Assembly: GCA_905250115.1 (NCBI GenBank)
Contig: CAJNOI010000080.1
Coordinates: 186,001-250,000 of the forward strand
DNA: 64,000 bases
Direction: 5' to 3'
From: Adineta steineri
Taxonomy: Eukaryota; Rotifera; Eurotatoria; Adinetida; Adinetidae
Under the pieces are notes generated by a model that was given only the letters and a program-made list of their open reading frames with translations, was not told where the DNA came from and searched no databases. Of this stretch, positions 26,229 through 38,900 are shown one piece after another (the first letter of the stretch is position 1; each line of letters begins with the position of its first letter). Position numbers and translations under genes: made by a program.

Positions 26229-26280
26229 GAGGGTATGGGTTTGGATACTGATCGTCTCTTTACATCGCATCCACACCCAC
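26229..26280. repeat. Telomere-like inverted tract
   Basis: A G-rich arm ATGGGTTTGGAT (26235-26246) and a C-rich arm ATCCACACCCAC (26269-26280) pair at 10 of 12 positions around a 22-base loop. The C-rich strand resembles the complement of TGTGGG-type telomere repeats. Confidence 0.6.
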
Positions 26281-26829
26281 AACTTCCTAGTCTCAATCTG
26301 TTTTCAGAATGAGAACTTGGAATAGAATTTAACAAGAAATAAATGTTGATGAAACGAGCCGCAACGATCGGAGAGTTTGTTATTCATATCCATTCTCAAT
26401 TGTTTTATAACTGAATGATGATAATGATGACTTTATTGCTATCTATCATCAGTTGTTGGAAGTAGTTATGGAAGAAAAGCTACCGTTACGATTTTGTGGG
26501 CGTATGATGTTTTCATTTAGGCAAATTTATCTTGTCATCAAGTTCGTCGTGAAATGAAAAGAGATTGTGTATTATTTTGTAATTCAGCTATAATGAGCTA
26601 TTTATCGTTCGTTTATGTCGATTAATTTCAGATTCTCCACACAAATCACCTAGAATAACAAAAAATACTGGCAATCATGGAGAATATAAAAACAATCTTT
26701 TACCTTTTTATTAATATAGTCACGCCGACATGTTCATATCAGTTCAAATCGATTATGAAATGTTGATTGAATACCAACCTTTGTTAGTAATAGAATAAAT
26801 AGGAGACGGAAAAGGTATTGAAACTAGGA

Positions 26830-26883
26830 TATGGGTGTCTACTCCTTCTAATCATTTCCACACCCACACCCCACCCACCCTCT
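26830..26883. repeat. Telomere-like C-rich tract with short G-rich partner
   Basis: TATGGGTGT near 26830 is followed about 20 bases later by a run of CCACACCCACACCCCACCCA. The arms pair over only 8-9 bases, so this is a weaker example than the others. Confidence 0.5.
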
Positions 26884-27149
26884 TATCGAGATGTTATGTG
26901 TTGGTTAATACCCTTGTATTCATATTTTTTTACTTTCTCTTGTGTGATATATAAATAAATACAGCGGAAGAACGGTAAAAAAATTCACCGTTCTGTCTCA
27001 ACCATTTTTCACGTTTTTCTACTACTCATACTCGAACTCGCACTCGCACTCACAATATCATATTCCTCTATCTATATATATATATATTAGTATCAACTAA
27101 CAGTGTACAAAAAAGAATACGAGTAAATCATATATATTTATATAGAAAC

Positions 27150-28859
27150 ATGGTAACTTCTCGCAAGATTATGATAGAAACCCTGGCAGTAGTACTGTTG
27201 GTATCAATGATTATTCCAGCCAGCAAGGCGACGAACACTTCACCAATGGCTCAAACACAACAAGGTGTTTATATTGGTCGTCAAATAACAATAAATGGTA
27301 CGAATGTGAATTATTGGTATGGTATACCTTATGCTCAACAACCTATTGGTAACCTTAGATGGAAACCTCCTCAAGCTCTTGCCATATCCAATGATACCAA
27401 AGAAGCATACAGTTCCAATGCTTGTATTCAGGACGTTGACTTTGGCTTTCCACGCACCGAATCTTGTCTCATCTTAAACGTATACGCTCCGGAAAATCCA
27501 AATAATTTGCCTGTATATGTTTGGATTCATGGAGGTGGTTTTAATGCTGGTTCTTCTATGCAGTATAATGCGATTCCGTTCGTTGGCACAAGCATTATCA
27601 ATTCTGTTCCTATAGTGATCGTGACGATCAACTATCGACTTGGCCTGCTCGGCTTTCTAGCAGATCAAGGATTGTATGACGAAAAATCAGGTATCAACAA
27701 CAAAAGCACTACCGGTAACTATGCCATATTAGATCAAATCATGGCATTAGACTGGATAAAGAAGAATATTGCTGGTTTCGGTGGCAATCCTGATCAAATT
27801 ACTGTCGGCGGTGAGAGTGCTGGCGGTATGACCATCACCATTTTACTCACATCTTCACTGGTTGCTGATGGTACGTTTCAAAGAGCCAATATAGGAAGTG
27901 GTGGTGTGTGGCCCAATTTCGTGGATCCCTTGCATGTGGCCATTAACAAGACCGGCAACGTTTTGCGAACTAATACGAATTGTACTACAGTACAATGCTT
28001 CCGCAATCTAACCGTGGATCAGATTCTCAGTGTCCAACATATCATTGCATCTAAAAACATCTTTGGACTAACGTTTGCTCCAGTTATTGACGGTTACCTT
28101 CTAAACGATATCATGGAAAATTACTATGCTAGAGGAAACTTTCAGAAACTTCCTATATTGATCGGATCTACGGCGAACGAGACAACTGCATTCACATGTC
28201 CAGTCTTTAATAACATGGCCAACAGTACACAAGTACAAGAATATCTTAAGACGCTATACAATATCACCATTATTGATCAGATTCCTACGATTTATGGTCC
28301 CATATCCGCCTCTGATAATCCATTAACATATCTAAATATAATATACACTGATTCTTGGATGCATTGTGGATCTAGACGTATTGTTTCCAAATTCTCGACA
28401 TATGGAGTACCTTCTTATTTATATACATATAATCATCTTCTGTCTACTACATCATCTTGCTCCGGTGCGTCTCATGGTGCCGAACTTCCCATGCTCTTCC
28501 CGTCCGTACTTTCCATTCTGTATCCCAACTACACATTCACTCCATCAGAGCAACAACTCTCTACGAACATGATGTTATATTGGGCCCATTTCATCTATAA
28601 TTCGAATCCTACTTACAGTGGAAACCCGGTCAATTGGGATGCTTATCTTAGCTCGACGGATAATGATATTGTTCTCGACACTAATCCACAAATGAGAAAC
28701 CATTATTATGAGCCTACTTGCTCACAGTTATGGGATCGATATGTTGTCACAAACACTACTTTCACATCGTTTGCAAATACATATATCAATAAATACCAGT
28801 ATGTTTTATTGTTTTTTTCTTTTGTTTGTGTTTCTATCTGTACTAATTTAAAGTTTTGA
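27150..28859 (+). CDS. Secreted type-B carboxylesterase / cholinesterase-like hydrolase
   Basis: Alpha/beta hydrolase expected to cleave carboxylic esters outside the cell or in the secretory route. A signal peptide is evident (basic start, then LAVVLLVSMIIPASKA). The oxyanion region is VWIHGGGFNAGSS. The nucleophile elbow is GGESAGG with Ser223. The acid is probably Glu344 (GSTANETTAF) and the base His442 (ASHGAELPMLF), so the triad looks complete. Also present are the family motifs ESCLILNVYAP and NYRLGLLGFL. Length is about 550 residues, normal for the family. The reading frame is uninterrupted for 1.7 kb and visibly less AT-rich than neighbouring genes, which carry introns every 100-300 bp; lateral acquisition or retroposition is possible. 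The last 20 residues are hydrophobic and may instead be intron read-through, because a GTATGT donor lies at about 28798. Confidence 0.9.
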   Translation: MVTSRKIMIETLAVVLLVSMIIPASKATNTSPMAQTQQGVYIGRQITINGTNVNYWYGIPYAQQPIGNLRWKPPQALAISNDTKEAYSSNACIQDVDFGFPRTESCLILNVYAPENPNNLPVYVWIHGGGFNAGSSMQYNAIPFVGTSIINSVPIVIVTINYRLGLLGFLADQGLYDEKSGINNKSTTGNYAILDQIMALDWIKKNIAGFGGNPDQITVGGESAGGMTITILLTSSLVADGTFQRANIGSGGVWPNFVDPLHVAINKTGNVLRTNTNCTTVQCFRNLTVDQILSVQHIIASKNIFGLTFAPVIDGYLLNDIMENYYARGNFQKLPILIGSTANETTAFTCPVFNNMANSTQVQEYLKTLYNITIIDQIPTIYGPISASDNPLTYLNIIYTDSWMHCGSRRIVSKFSTYGVPSYLYTYNHLLSTTSSCSGASHGAELPMLFPSVLSILYPNYTFTPSEQQLSTNMMLYWAHFIYNSNPTYSGNPVNWDAYLSSTDNDIVLDTNPQMRNHYYEPTCSQLWDRYVVTNTTFTSFANTYINKYQYVLLFFSFVCVSICTNLKF

Positions 28860-29354
28860 TGATTTCATTATATTTCTCTTATCATAATAAATGTTTTTAT
28901 ACAATTGAATTCTCAAATTAGAGCAATTACAAGTGAAAGACATCTAATTAACGCTTTCAGCCGGAGCTTATTTTTCAAAATAAAAGATAGTTAAAATTCT
29001 CAAAACTTAACAACATTGTTTAAACTGTTTACAAATAATGTACTTAGCTCTTGAAACGAGTTGTAGAGCACATGGTATCTCTTCATTACTAAAATGTCTT
29101 TATACTTTTAAATTGCAGGACACACATTTGCGACTTTCGCCGGACTGAAAGAGTTAAATAGAAGCTTTTTATATTGTTCATTTTATTTTCATATTTGAAT
29201 AGAATATAAGATAAAATAATGGCAAAGTTTCATTGTGCTATTTCAGCAGGTATAATCTACACATACATCAATGAAATGATGTTTCTAGTTAGATAATATT
29301 AAATGTGGAATAATGATTTGAGAATTGCGTCACTAATTCATTAATATCTTGGTG

Positions 29355-29415
29355 GTGTGGGTATAGTGTGAATGTGGGCGTGAATGTGATATAAATACGA
29401 TATTTATACCCACAC
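29355..29415. repeat. Telomere-like inverted pair
   Basis: GTGTGGGTATA at 29355-29365 and its perfect complement TATACCCACAC at 29405-29415, separated by 39 bases that include further TGTGGG-like words. Confidence 0.7.
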
Positions 29416-29490
29416 TCTGCGATATTTTTACTTTCGACATTTGTATCATTCGATATTTTTCGACCTTTTTGCTTTTGGCCAAACCATGTA

Positions 29491-29569
29491 AGGGTGGGTG
29501 GGTGTGGATGTAGTTGTTCTTTTTCTTTCTCATACACACCCACACCCACACCCACACCCTCACCCTACC
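29491..29569. repeat. Interstitial telomere-like repeat, inverted
   Basis: A G-rich stretch AGGGTGGGTGGGTGTGGATG (29491-29510) is followed after 20 bases by a C-rich stretch (29531-29569) containing several CACACC/CCCACA units, the complement of TGTGGG. The two can pair over 15 or more bases. TGTGGG is the telomere unit I recall for Adineta vaga. Confidence 0.7.
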
Positions 29570-29924
29570 ATGATTTTTGAATTATAGACATTTTACACTA
29601 TAAAAAAAAACAGGAAAATTTGAAATTTCGAAATTTTTGATATAATGGTTCCAGACAGGATTGAAACTTAAAACAAACATCACCACTCGACTCAGCGTGC
29701 CCAATTACCCCTCTCTAGATGTATTTTTCGACGATCCCGAGCTCATTGGTCGAAATCAGGGGTCCCAGGAAAATCTTTATATCTCTTCAACGGAACAAGA
29801 TATAAGTGTGCGGTTTGCGCAGATCGGAAGAGAACAATTTTCTCTATCAAATGGTCACGGCAGAAATTAAAATCCAACTGAAAAACATTCTATAATATCG
29901 CGTCAAAATCTCCTCAAACAATTC

Positions 29925-29955
29925 ATCTGATTGGTCAACTGCTGACCAATCAGAT
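29925..29955. repeat. Perfect 13 bp inverted repeat with paired CCAAT boxes
   Basis: ATCTGATTGGTCA (29925-29937), loop ACTGC, and TGACCAATCAGAT (29943-29955). Each arm holds one CCAAT box, in opposite orientations. It lies about 410 bp upstream of the F-box start, so a promoter element or a small mobile-element remnant are both possible. Confidence 0.75.
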
Positions 29956-30366
29956 TTTGACCCTCAAGATTTCCCCCATATTTCTCTATCGAATGGTGAA
30001 AACCGTAGGTTTCTAACTGCTTCCGTTCTCGAGATATTCAAAAAACATCGATGCCCATTATATTTTGACGCCGATAGTCAATTGAAACAAACATAGATCG
30101 ACGCCATCTCTTCATCTGTTCTATATAGAGACGGCCAAATGCATTTTAATGTATTGACGATTTATTGAATGTATCGTACCTTGACCTTTTTCTAGAAAGA
30201 TATATTTCAAATAATAGGTCAAATTATCTTTGTTATTTTTTCTCGTCAAAATTGTTCGTAGACCGTTTATTGTGTTGTGTATAAAACATGTTTCTTTTCT
30301 TTATTGATTCATTTTGTATTTTGATAAGTTAAACTAAATTGCATTGTGTTAGTATTATCATAATTT

Positions 30367-32627
30367 GTGGAAATGAATGGAAAAACACATTTAGAAGATT
30401 TATCGAATGAAATATTTTGTGAAATATTTGATTATTTACATATGCTTCATACATTTACTGGTTTTGCTTTATTAAATCAACGAATATCAAATATTTTAAA
30501 ATCAATTCCACTTCATATTAATATTTCATTTGAAAATTCCCGTCAACAAATTGATTTTCTTTTGTCTCATTTAACTTTTCATGAAGATCAAGTTATTTCA
30601 ATAAATACTTTAGATCGAATTCGTGATCATTCATCTGTAATTCATTTATTATTTAATCGACATAATTTTACTAATTTAAAATCATGTAAATTCGTCTCAA
30701 TTTACTCAATGACTAAACTTAATAATATTATTAAACAAATTGGAAATCTTGATAAACTTGTTATACTTCAAATATATCAACCAGATCGTTTAGATTTAAA
30801 TGAAAATAATAATGATGAATTAACTCGAATATTATTAACAAATAAATCATTATCTCTTCGTTCACTTAAACTTCAATATCCAAATCATTATTTAAATATA
30901 TCAAATTATACATTCATAAATTCAAACATTATATCACTTTGTTTACGAATATCTGGTTCATCTTCAACTGTATCTGTTTACACAATTTTACAAATTTTTC
31001 GTGTTTGTTATAGAATACGATATTTATGCATTGCACTACAACATGAAAAACGATTTGAAAATAATATTAAGTAAGTTATTACGGTAATATTTCTATTTGA
31101 GAACAAAAAAAGTTATCCTTTTATATCAGTGTTTCAAATCATCTATCATCCATAAATGCAACTGAAGTTCCTATACTATCACAATTAACGTATTTCCACT
31201 TACGCATTTGTGCATTATGTGATATTTGGTCGATTTCTTCTATATTAAATTGTATGCCTAATCTTAAACAATTTTATTTTTTTCTTCTTATACTAAGACC
31301 ATCATTTCCATTTACTAATCAATATCTTGATGGACATGTATGGCAACAAATATTAGAAAATAATGTTTCATATTTATCAAAATTTGAATTTCATATGACT
31401 GTTACAAAAAGAAGACCAAAAGTAGATTTAGATATTTTTATTAATTCATTTAGTTATTTTGTTACAAAATATTCGAATTGGAATATGGTTGTTGATAGAT
31501 GGATGTATGGTCCTCGTCTTCAAGGTAAATAAGATTATTCAAAATAATTAAATTAACAATATGAAACTAAATCTGAATTAATATCAAATTTTTATTGAAT
31601 ACATTTTTTTTTGTATTTAGATGAACTTATTACGTTACGAACAATGAACTATATCAAAGGCAGACTTATTGCAAAAGTAGATTTACCTTGTATTCATTGC
31701 AGAACATTTGAAACACGAACAACAGAAAAAACAATTGATGATCATTATTCATTTTATTCTGATATAACACAATTAAAATTATATATACAAAATATAAAAT
31801 CAAATGTTACTTGGTCTACTCCTTTATTCTAAAATATTACTAATCTTTTAGTAGTAGAAATGCCAATAATAAACTCATCATGGTGGAACAATTTATTCAA
31901 TATAGGTACAAATAAAAGATCTTTTTTAATTTGATAAAAATAATTCATTTTATATTATATACAAATGTATACGATTTCATGTATTTTTTTTAGTTAATTT
32001 TCGAGAAACAACTAATGATAACAATGGACACGAAAATCTTACTTATTTATCAAATTTTATTTATTTAACAAATATAACTACATTAGAATTTCCACCAATA
32101 TTTCATGTTAATCAGTAGAAAGATGCTGAATTTATTTTAAAGTATATGTTCTTTTAAATTTTAGAACGCTACTATTATTAACATATATTTTTTGTTTTAG
32201 ATCATGTCCAAAGGTGATTATTCTTGCTATTAATACTTCAGTATTACTCTCCTCAAAAATAATTAATAATTTAACTCTTATTCCAGTTTTCAAACAAATT
32301 AAAATGATTAAATTAATTACTGAAGATATTTATTTTCCTTCAAATTTTATTTTACAATTTGTTGAACGTTTTCCTTCACTGGTTCATATTGAACTACAAG
32401 TATTTTCATTTGATATTTGTTCATTTATTATTGAAGTATTACTTACCCAATCAGAACAATTATCTTATGTGAAAATTAATTATCACCAAGATACATTACT
32501 TGATGATTATTTTACACGTGAATATATTACTACAAAACGCCGTCAAGTATTTCCCCTTAATATTATTAATCAACAAATGATGAATGTCAAAAATAATGGT
32601 CAAACTATTGAAATTTGGTTATCATAA
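30367..32627 (+). pseudogene. F-box protein gene with two in-frame stop codons
   Basis: The first exon (30367-31072) opens with an F-box, LEDLSNEIFCEIFDYLHML and FALLNQRISNILKSIPLHIN, followed by leucine-rich repeat-like sequence (LVILQIYQPDRLDLN, LSLRSLKLQYPN). Such proteins normally act as SCF ubiquitin-ligase adaptors, and bdelloids carry many. Further exons (about 31128, 31620, 31994 and 32201 onward) continue the same frame across consensus splice sites to a stop at 32625-32627. Two nonsense codons interrupt it: TAA at 31830-31832 and TAG at 32116-32118. Coding sequence continues in frame on both sides of each, for example VTWSTPLF(stop)NITNLLVVEMP. That indicates a young pseudogene. A functional truncated product ending at 31832 (about 480 residues) cannot be excluded. 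Confidence 0.75.
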
Positions 32628-32908
32628 TATGATACTTTTTTTGTCTAAATTTTTCTTATTAAAAAATAAAATTACTTCAAATGCCCAAATTAACAATAAA
32701 ATCTTTTATTCAGAAAAAATAATAGTGAATGTTGAGAAAAAAAGTTTATGTAAAACTATATATTTCTTGCTACACTACATAAGAATGCTGAAGTACTAAA
32801 ATGCATGAATTTTACTTCCGAGTCCCTTTATTTTGGATTATTAAGAATTCTATAGCTAAGCCCACCACCAATGTCCGAAGAGTGTTAATGTTATTATTAT
32901 TCTTAGTT

Positions 32909-35900
32909 CTAACTGTCCAAAAGAAGTAATTGAGTGTCGATAATCATTAGATGATCTTTGAGTTGTCTTATCATTTCATGTGCAATGATTTCTTCCTGTT
33001 TGTTGCGGGCAGCCACTAATTGATAAGGTCCACGTGGTTGAATACGACGCATTTGTAAAATCATATCACGAGCATGAGTAGATGTCGATGCTGTTGATGG
33101 TATTTTTATAGCATAAACAACAACTGATTTTGTTTGATTTTGTTGCTCAGATATTTTATCAATGAATAGTTTATTCAGGCTATCAGTATTGGTTGGCGAC
33201 TGTGTTGTAATACAGAAGAAAACACACCTATTGCACTGCTGTGGATCTTGAAGGCAGATGATATTCTCTATACCAGTGTAATTCGAGTTATGAGATAGTT
33301 TTATTTCATTTTCTTCGATTAGACCAGTATCCATGTTTTCTTCTTTAGTAGTCGATGATACAATTTGATGTCGTTCGTTAAGTTTATTATGGACTACTGT
33401 TGCAATAGTTTCAATAGAATATCCTTGAAGTAGATCGACTAATGGTATATAAACACTGGTCTCTTGTCCTAACCAATTATAGAGTGAAAGAGCTGCTAAT
33501 GAATCCATACCTTGGCTAACCAATGAACGATCAACTAGAATACGATCAATATCGGCTGCACCTAAAAGACGTGCTACAGCCGTTTGAATTCGTTCAATAA
33601 TAGTTTCTTTTCGATTCAAATTCGAACTAGTTGTACTATTGAGTCCTGTTGATGTTGTTGACATATTTGTGAGTTTCATAATAGTATAGCGTGCTTCTAC
33701 TATTTTATTCAATTGAAATAATGGTAGTTTGTGACGTCTTTCATATAATGTTTGCCAGTTAACAGCAAAAATAACAGGGCATGGACAAGTCCTCTGATTT
33801 GCATGGAAGCGTTCGATCAACTCGAATACAGCTATTGGTGGCAATACTTCAAAACCATGTGTACTCTGTAGAGTGCTAAGCATATCTCGTTGTCGATGAA
33901 ACATGCCTGCACCACTTACAGCAGGCAAGCTAACTGAGAGAGCAGGTAAATTTAGTTGAGTCATGCGATGGTGAGCAAGAGCATCGAGAAATTGATTACC
34001 AGCATTGTAACCGGACGATGCCACTTCAAGTAGATGATTTCGAATTGATGAGAACATGAGAAAAAAATGAAGAGGAGCATGGGTGAGCTGTGTAACTTGA
34101 TGAAGAATCCAAGCACCACGAACTTTTGCTGCTAAAACATGTGTCAAATATTCTTGTGTCATTTTAGCCAAAGTTCGGTCTTCTGCAACGACAGCACTGT
34201 GAATAATTCCTCGAACAGGATAAGAGGTGTGACTTAATTTTTTGATCAGATCATGCACTTGATCAAAATTTGTTACATCTGCTTGTACAACATCAGCATG
34301 AGCGTGATATTCATTTATTGTTTGTTTCAAACGTAGCCAATCCTCATACTGTGGATTAGAAGATTGTTCAAGTTCAGCTAATGTCCGACGACTCATAAGA
34401 ATAATACGTTTTACACCTCGTTTCTCTATCATCCACCGAGACATTGTCAATCCAAGGCCACCAAATCCACCAGAAATCAAAATTGTTCCTTGTTGGCAGA
34501 CATTCGATGGAAACATAATATCATTATAATGTACGCTGTTTAAACAGAGTGATTCATTAGAATTGGTTAGACGAACTACAGCTTTGCCCATGGCTTGACC
34601 ACTATTGCTTCTCATAAATGCATCAATCACTTGAGATGGTTCATACACAACTGTGGGTTCGATTGCTTTTAATTTGCCTTGAATAAGTAATTCAATCATT
34701 TCTTGTAGCATAGCAGTGCAAATGTTTGGATGTTTGTTAGAAAGTGAAACTAAATCAATGACATGAAAACTACAATCCGATCGAAAGTCAAACATAGACA
34801 ATGGAGACTTGTCAAAAACATCTCGTTTTCCCCATTCAACAAAATGACCATGATCAGCAAGTAGTTTAATGGATTCTTGTAGAAGAATACCTGATAAAGA
34901 ATTAATGACAACATCAACACCATGAGGTAGAATACTTCTTACACCACTAACAAAAGAAGCATCTCGACTATTGAATACATATTCGACACCACAATATTCA
35001 CGTAAAAACTGTCGCTTTTCTTCAGTTCCAGCTGTAGCTAAAACACGAGCACCAATCCATTGACAATATTGTATACAAATTTGACCAGCACCACCCGTTG
35101 CAGCATGAATAAGAACAGTTTGACCAGGTCGCAAATGAACGCGATATTTAAGAGAATAGATGACTGTCAGACATATAACGGGCATAACTGATAATTGTTC
35201 ATCAGTGAGAGAACATTCGGACGGAATACGCACTACTTGTGTTGAGTCGACAATAACATGTGAATGGAATACACCACGTAAAGAGATACCTACGACACGA
35301 TCACCCGGTTGAAAAGTGACATTAGGACACGCACGTATGATAGTCCCAACAAAATCTGAACCTGGTTCAGTATCTCGATTCATATGTGGCTGATCTTCAT
35401 CCAATTGTGCAAATTTACGAGTATGTGGATACAGACCTCGTGCTTTCAATACGTCGCGAAAGTTAATGCCTACACAATGAATTTGAACTTCTACCATACC
35501 TGGCAGTAATTCTTGTGCTCTCTTGTCGGGAATCCATGTTAATTCAGTGACAAAACGAGATGGAGGCACGCGAAGACGGAATGGTTGTTGATTAGCATCT
35601 TGTTGAGGGATAATACAAATTTGTTTTAGTTTTGATTGATCTTCTTTTTCATCATGTGTTTGCAACATTTCATAATTCCATGTGATATGTTTGACTTTCT
35701 TTTCATTTGTGTCAAAACGAAGAACAATTTCATTAATATTCTTTGTATATCGAGAAGTTATCATATATTGTACCAGAGCATAAACAAGTGCTGATTCATT
35801 AATCATTGTTGGTGGTGCTTGTAGATCAATGAGCTTCAATCGATGTTGTTCATATTCAACCATCAAACTTCGTACAAGACCAATAAGTGGTGATTGAATT

Positions 35901-38900
35901 ATATTGCAGTCGGAACCAGTATTGAGCTGCGCATGTCTTGTGATAACAAATATAAATGGAAGAAAATTAGGTGCTATTGCATAAATTATTTGAAGAAGTT
36001 GGATAAATGCGCCACAAATAGACTCTTCGTGTTCTTTAAATGGCAACTCGTTGTTGTCATTGAGACAAGTTTGCTCGAATGGCCAAGCAAAAACAATGTA
36101 TAGTTGTTTATAGTTATTCATCATTGTTTTAAGTACAAAACGAATTGTGTCAATCGTTGATGCAGATATATCCAAAAATCGATTGTTTGAGCATGGCAAA
36201 AGTGGTATGATGTTATGACCAAGACTTTCAGGATCATTTTTGGCAAAGATTAACCATGCTTGTTGTTGTCTTTCATCAAGTGTTTGTAATATCTTATGAG
36301 ATATTGTCTTGTGAGCAATAATTAGTGTACTTTCATAGTGACTCATCACCGTATCGACATCTTCAAATCCACCAATTTCTTTTAAAGCTGTAGTCCATTG
36401 ATGAATATTATGAAGTGCACGTTCATTACTCGATGGTAACCACCAATGCTCGAGTAAACCAAAGATAAGATCAAAATAGAGAGGAACATCAGTTAACTCA
36501 AGTAATAAAAGAAGACCATTCGGAACAAGTAGATGACGAAGATTAATTAACGATGTCGTCAAATCTTCACTTTCCTGTAATTTATTTGCAGCAAACACAA
36601 TATCAAACGATTCGACTGGAATTTTTTCAAGAATTTCATTGTTAAACAAGTCCGTTGCTTGATCGTATATTATATTTAAATGAGTTTGATCAGCCAAATG
36701 TGTCTCAAATAGTTGCTCAGCTTGTGCGAGTTGTACTGGATCCATATCTGTATAATGTAAATCAATCCATAAACTTGTTTGACGTGATAAATTAAGTAAA
36801 AGATGAAGAACAGGTAGAACGTCCATTTGTTCACCACTGGCAAACCAAAGTATACGTAATCGTCGATCGCTAAGCGATCCATGGCTATTCTGATCGTTTG
36901 AGATGTGAAGATGTTGACAAATTGCATGAAATATTTGCTCTGTTTTAAGTGCACTCATAATAGTTTTTATATCTTGTAATGCTCGTTCAGTTTCGTTGTT
37001 TCCTAAGAATACATCTAAACCATTCTGTTGTCCAGTAAAAACGTCTTTCAGACGCGAGCCATATGTATCTAATAAGGTTAATAGTGATTTGAGACGAGGA
37101 AAACGATCGAATAACTGTCTAAGACGACGTTGTGTAGAATGTGATGTTATTTGTTCATGTAAAGTAGCGACAAGAGAGTTACATGCATTTAATAAAGGAT
37201 GATACTGGTTATCGACGAGATTCATATCAAGATCTTTTATTGATAATTGAGCGTAACATGCGGCTAATTCGTTGAATGGTTCAATTGAGTCAATTAAATC
37301 TTGATTACTAACAACATCAATTCCACCATTACGAATCTGATCGAGTGATGGCAGTAAGTCAGCTACACTTTTTATTATTGGTGAATCTATCCATATTCTT
37401 TCCATACAATAGTCTTTTATAATTGTATCTAATTTTTCACAACGATCTTCATTAGGTAAGTCAACGCCTGCATTTAATTTATCAAAAATAGATTTCTCTA
37501 CTGCCCATCGACCAGATTGTACACCTTGAACTTCTTGATATGTAAGACCTTCAAAAATGAACATCGGTTCATTGATTGTCGTGCTGCCACCTGGTAAAAC
37601 CAATACGTCAGCAGTACATGTTCGTTCTTGACCTAGGCCGCAAACGGTATCATTATATTTTCCATGCAGCTCAACATTTGAGTGGTATGTATTCACTTTA
37701 CTCGTAGCAATAAATTTGTGGATACTAACTGGAATAAATGTAGTATCAGCACCAGATAACAAAACTAGAGGTGACTGCACAAAAGTATCCAATACAGTTG
37801 GATGTAGTAAATGATAACAAGAGTGATCAATAATTGCATCAAGATTACTCTGAATTTGAGTAATAATTGTAGATGTCGTACCGCATAATGATTGTATGTT
37901 TTGAAAAGAAGGTCCATATTGATAACCTCGTGATGATAAATGAGTATAAATACTGGTTGTATCAGTCGTTGACCAGGTATTGTAAGTTGGATTGGTAGAA
38001 AGTAATGTTGTTAGTTTTTGTTGAACGCTGTCCATTTCAATATGACCATGAGCATGTAGAGTGAATTCACGTAATGAATATTGATTGAGAGTTTGAGGAT
38101 CGGTAAAAGAATCGACAACATCAACACTTGCCATGCCTGATGAACGCATACAACCTGAACCAGCTGACGTCCATGGTCGACTGTACACAAACCATTCGCG
38201 AACTGGGATGATAATTTGTGTGAACACTTCTGTTAACTCATGTTCATTAAGAGTAAGAGCTTTGACAAATTTGATTTCTTTCAAAACAAGTGAAGATTGT
38301 TTGTTATCTGATGATAGAAATAATTGATGATATGCAGCTGTTACTAGTTCAAGATAAGCAGCAGCAGGAAACATAATTGCATCTTGAATTTTGTGATCTT
38401 TCAGATAAGCATATTGTGGTAGGTTAACATTAAGAAGACTCTTCCACGTAGCACTTGTTTGTCCTGTTAATTGACGGACACCCAATAATGGATGAATAGG
38501 AATTCGATTAGCCAAACGTGTCATAACTGAATCTTTTGATTCATACCAACATGAACTAAGATCAAATGTATACAATGGAAAATCATCAAATAGTTGTTCA
38601 TTGTCAATCATCGATGATATATTTCGAGTTTGAAAATATTGTTGCCAAACATGGGACGATGTCGTCAATTGTGCGAGAGTAGTAAGTAATGTTATTTGTT
38701 CATTTTCTTTTCGCTTCAATGTTGGAAGAATCAGTGGTTGACTGCTTGTCGATTGATAACATTCTCCAATAGATGTAGCCAAAACTGGATGTGGTGAAAG
38801 TTCAAGAAAAACAGTTGGAGTGTCATGTTGTTGAATTGATACCATAGCATCATGAAATCGAACACATTGTCTCACATTTGACCACCAATAATGAGCATTG

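Larger units (their letters stand above)
26022..27149. other. Intergenic region upstream of the carboxylesterase
   Basis: No gene seen. It contains two telomere-like G/C-rich inverted tracts (26229-26280 and 26830-26883) and a TATA-like TATATAAATAAAT at about 26948, some 200 bp before the esterase ATG, which may be its core promoter. Confidence 0.45.
28860..30366. other. Intergenic region with telomere-like and CCAAT inverted repeats
   Basis: No supportable gene. It contains two telomere-like inverted pairs (29355-29415 and 29491-29569) and, within a less AT-rich block at about 29640-30110, a 13 bp hairpin with two opposed CCAAT boxes. A short phrase of the form TTTCTCTATCRAATGGT occurs twice (about 29839 and 29982). 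The only longer open frame in this block, about 29661-29870, has no recognisable domain. Confidence 0.5.

Noticed and set aside
26948-26960. TATA-like sequence as a firm promoter call for the esterase
   Set aside because: TATA-like words are frequent in this AT-rich DNA, so it is mentioned only as possible within the intergenic entry.
29821-29832. AGATCGGAAGAG, identical to the start of a common sequencing adapter
   Set aside because: The match stops after 12 bases and the flanks continue as ordinary genomic sequence. A chance match is more likely than adapter contamination.
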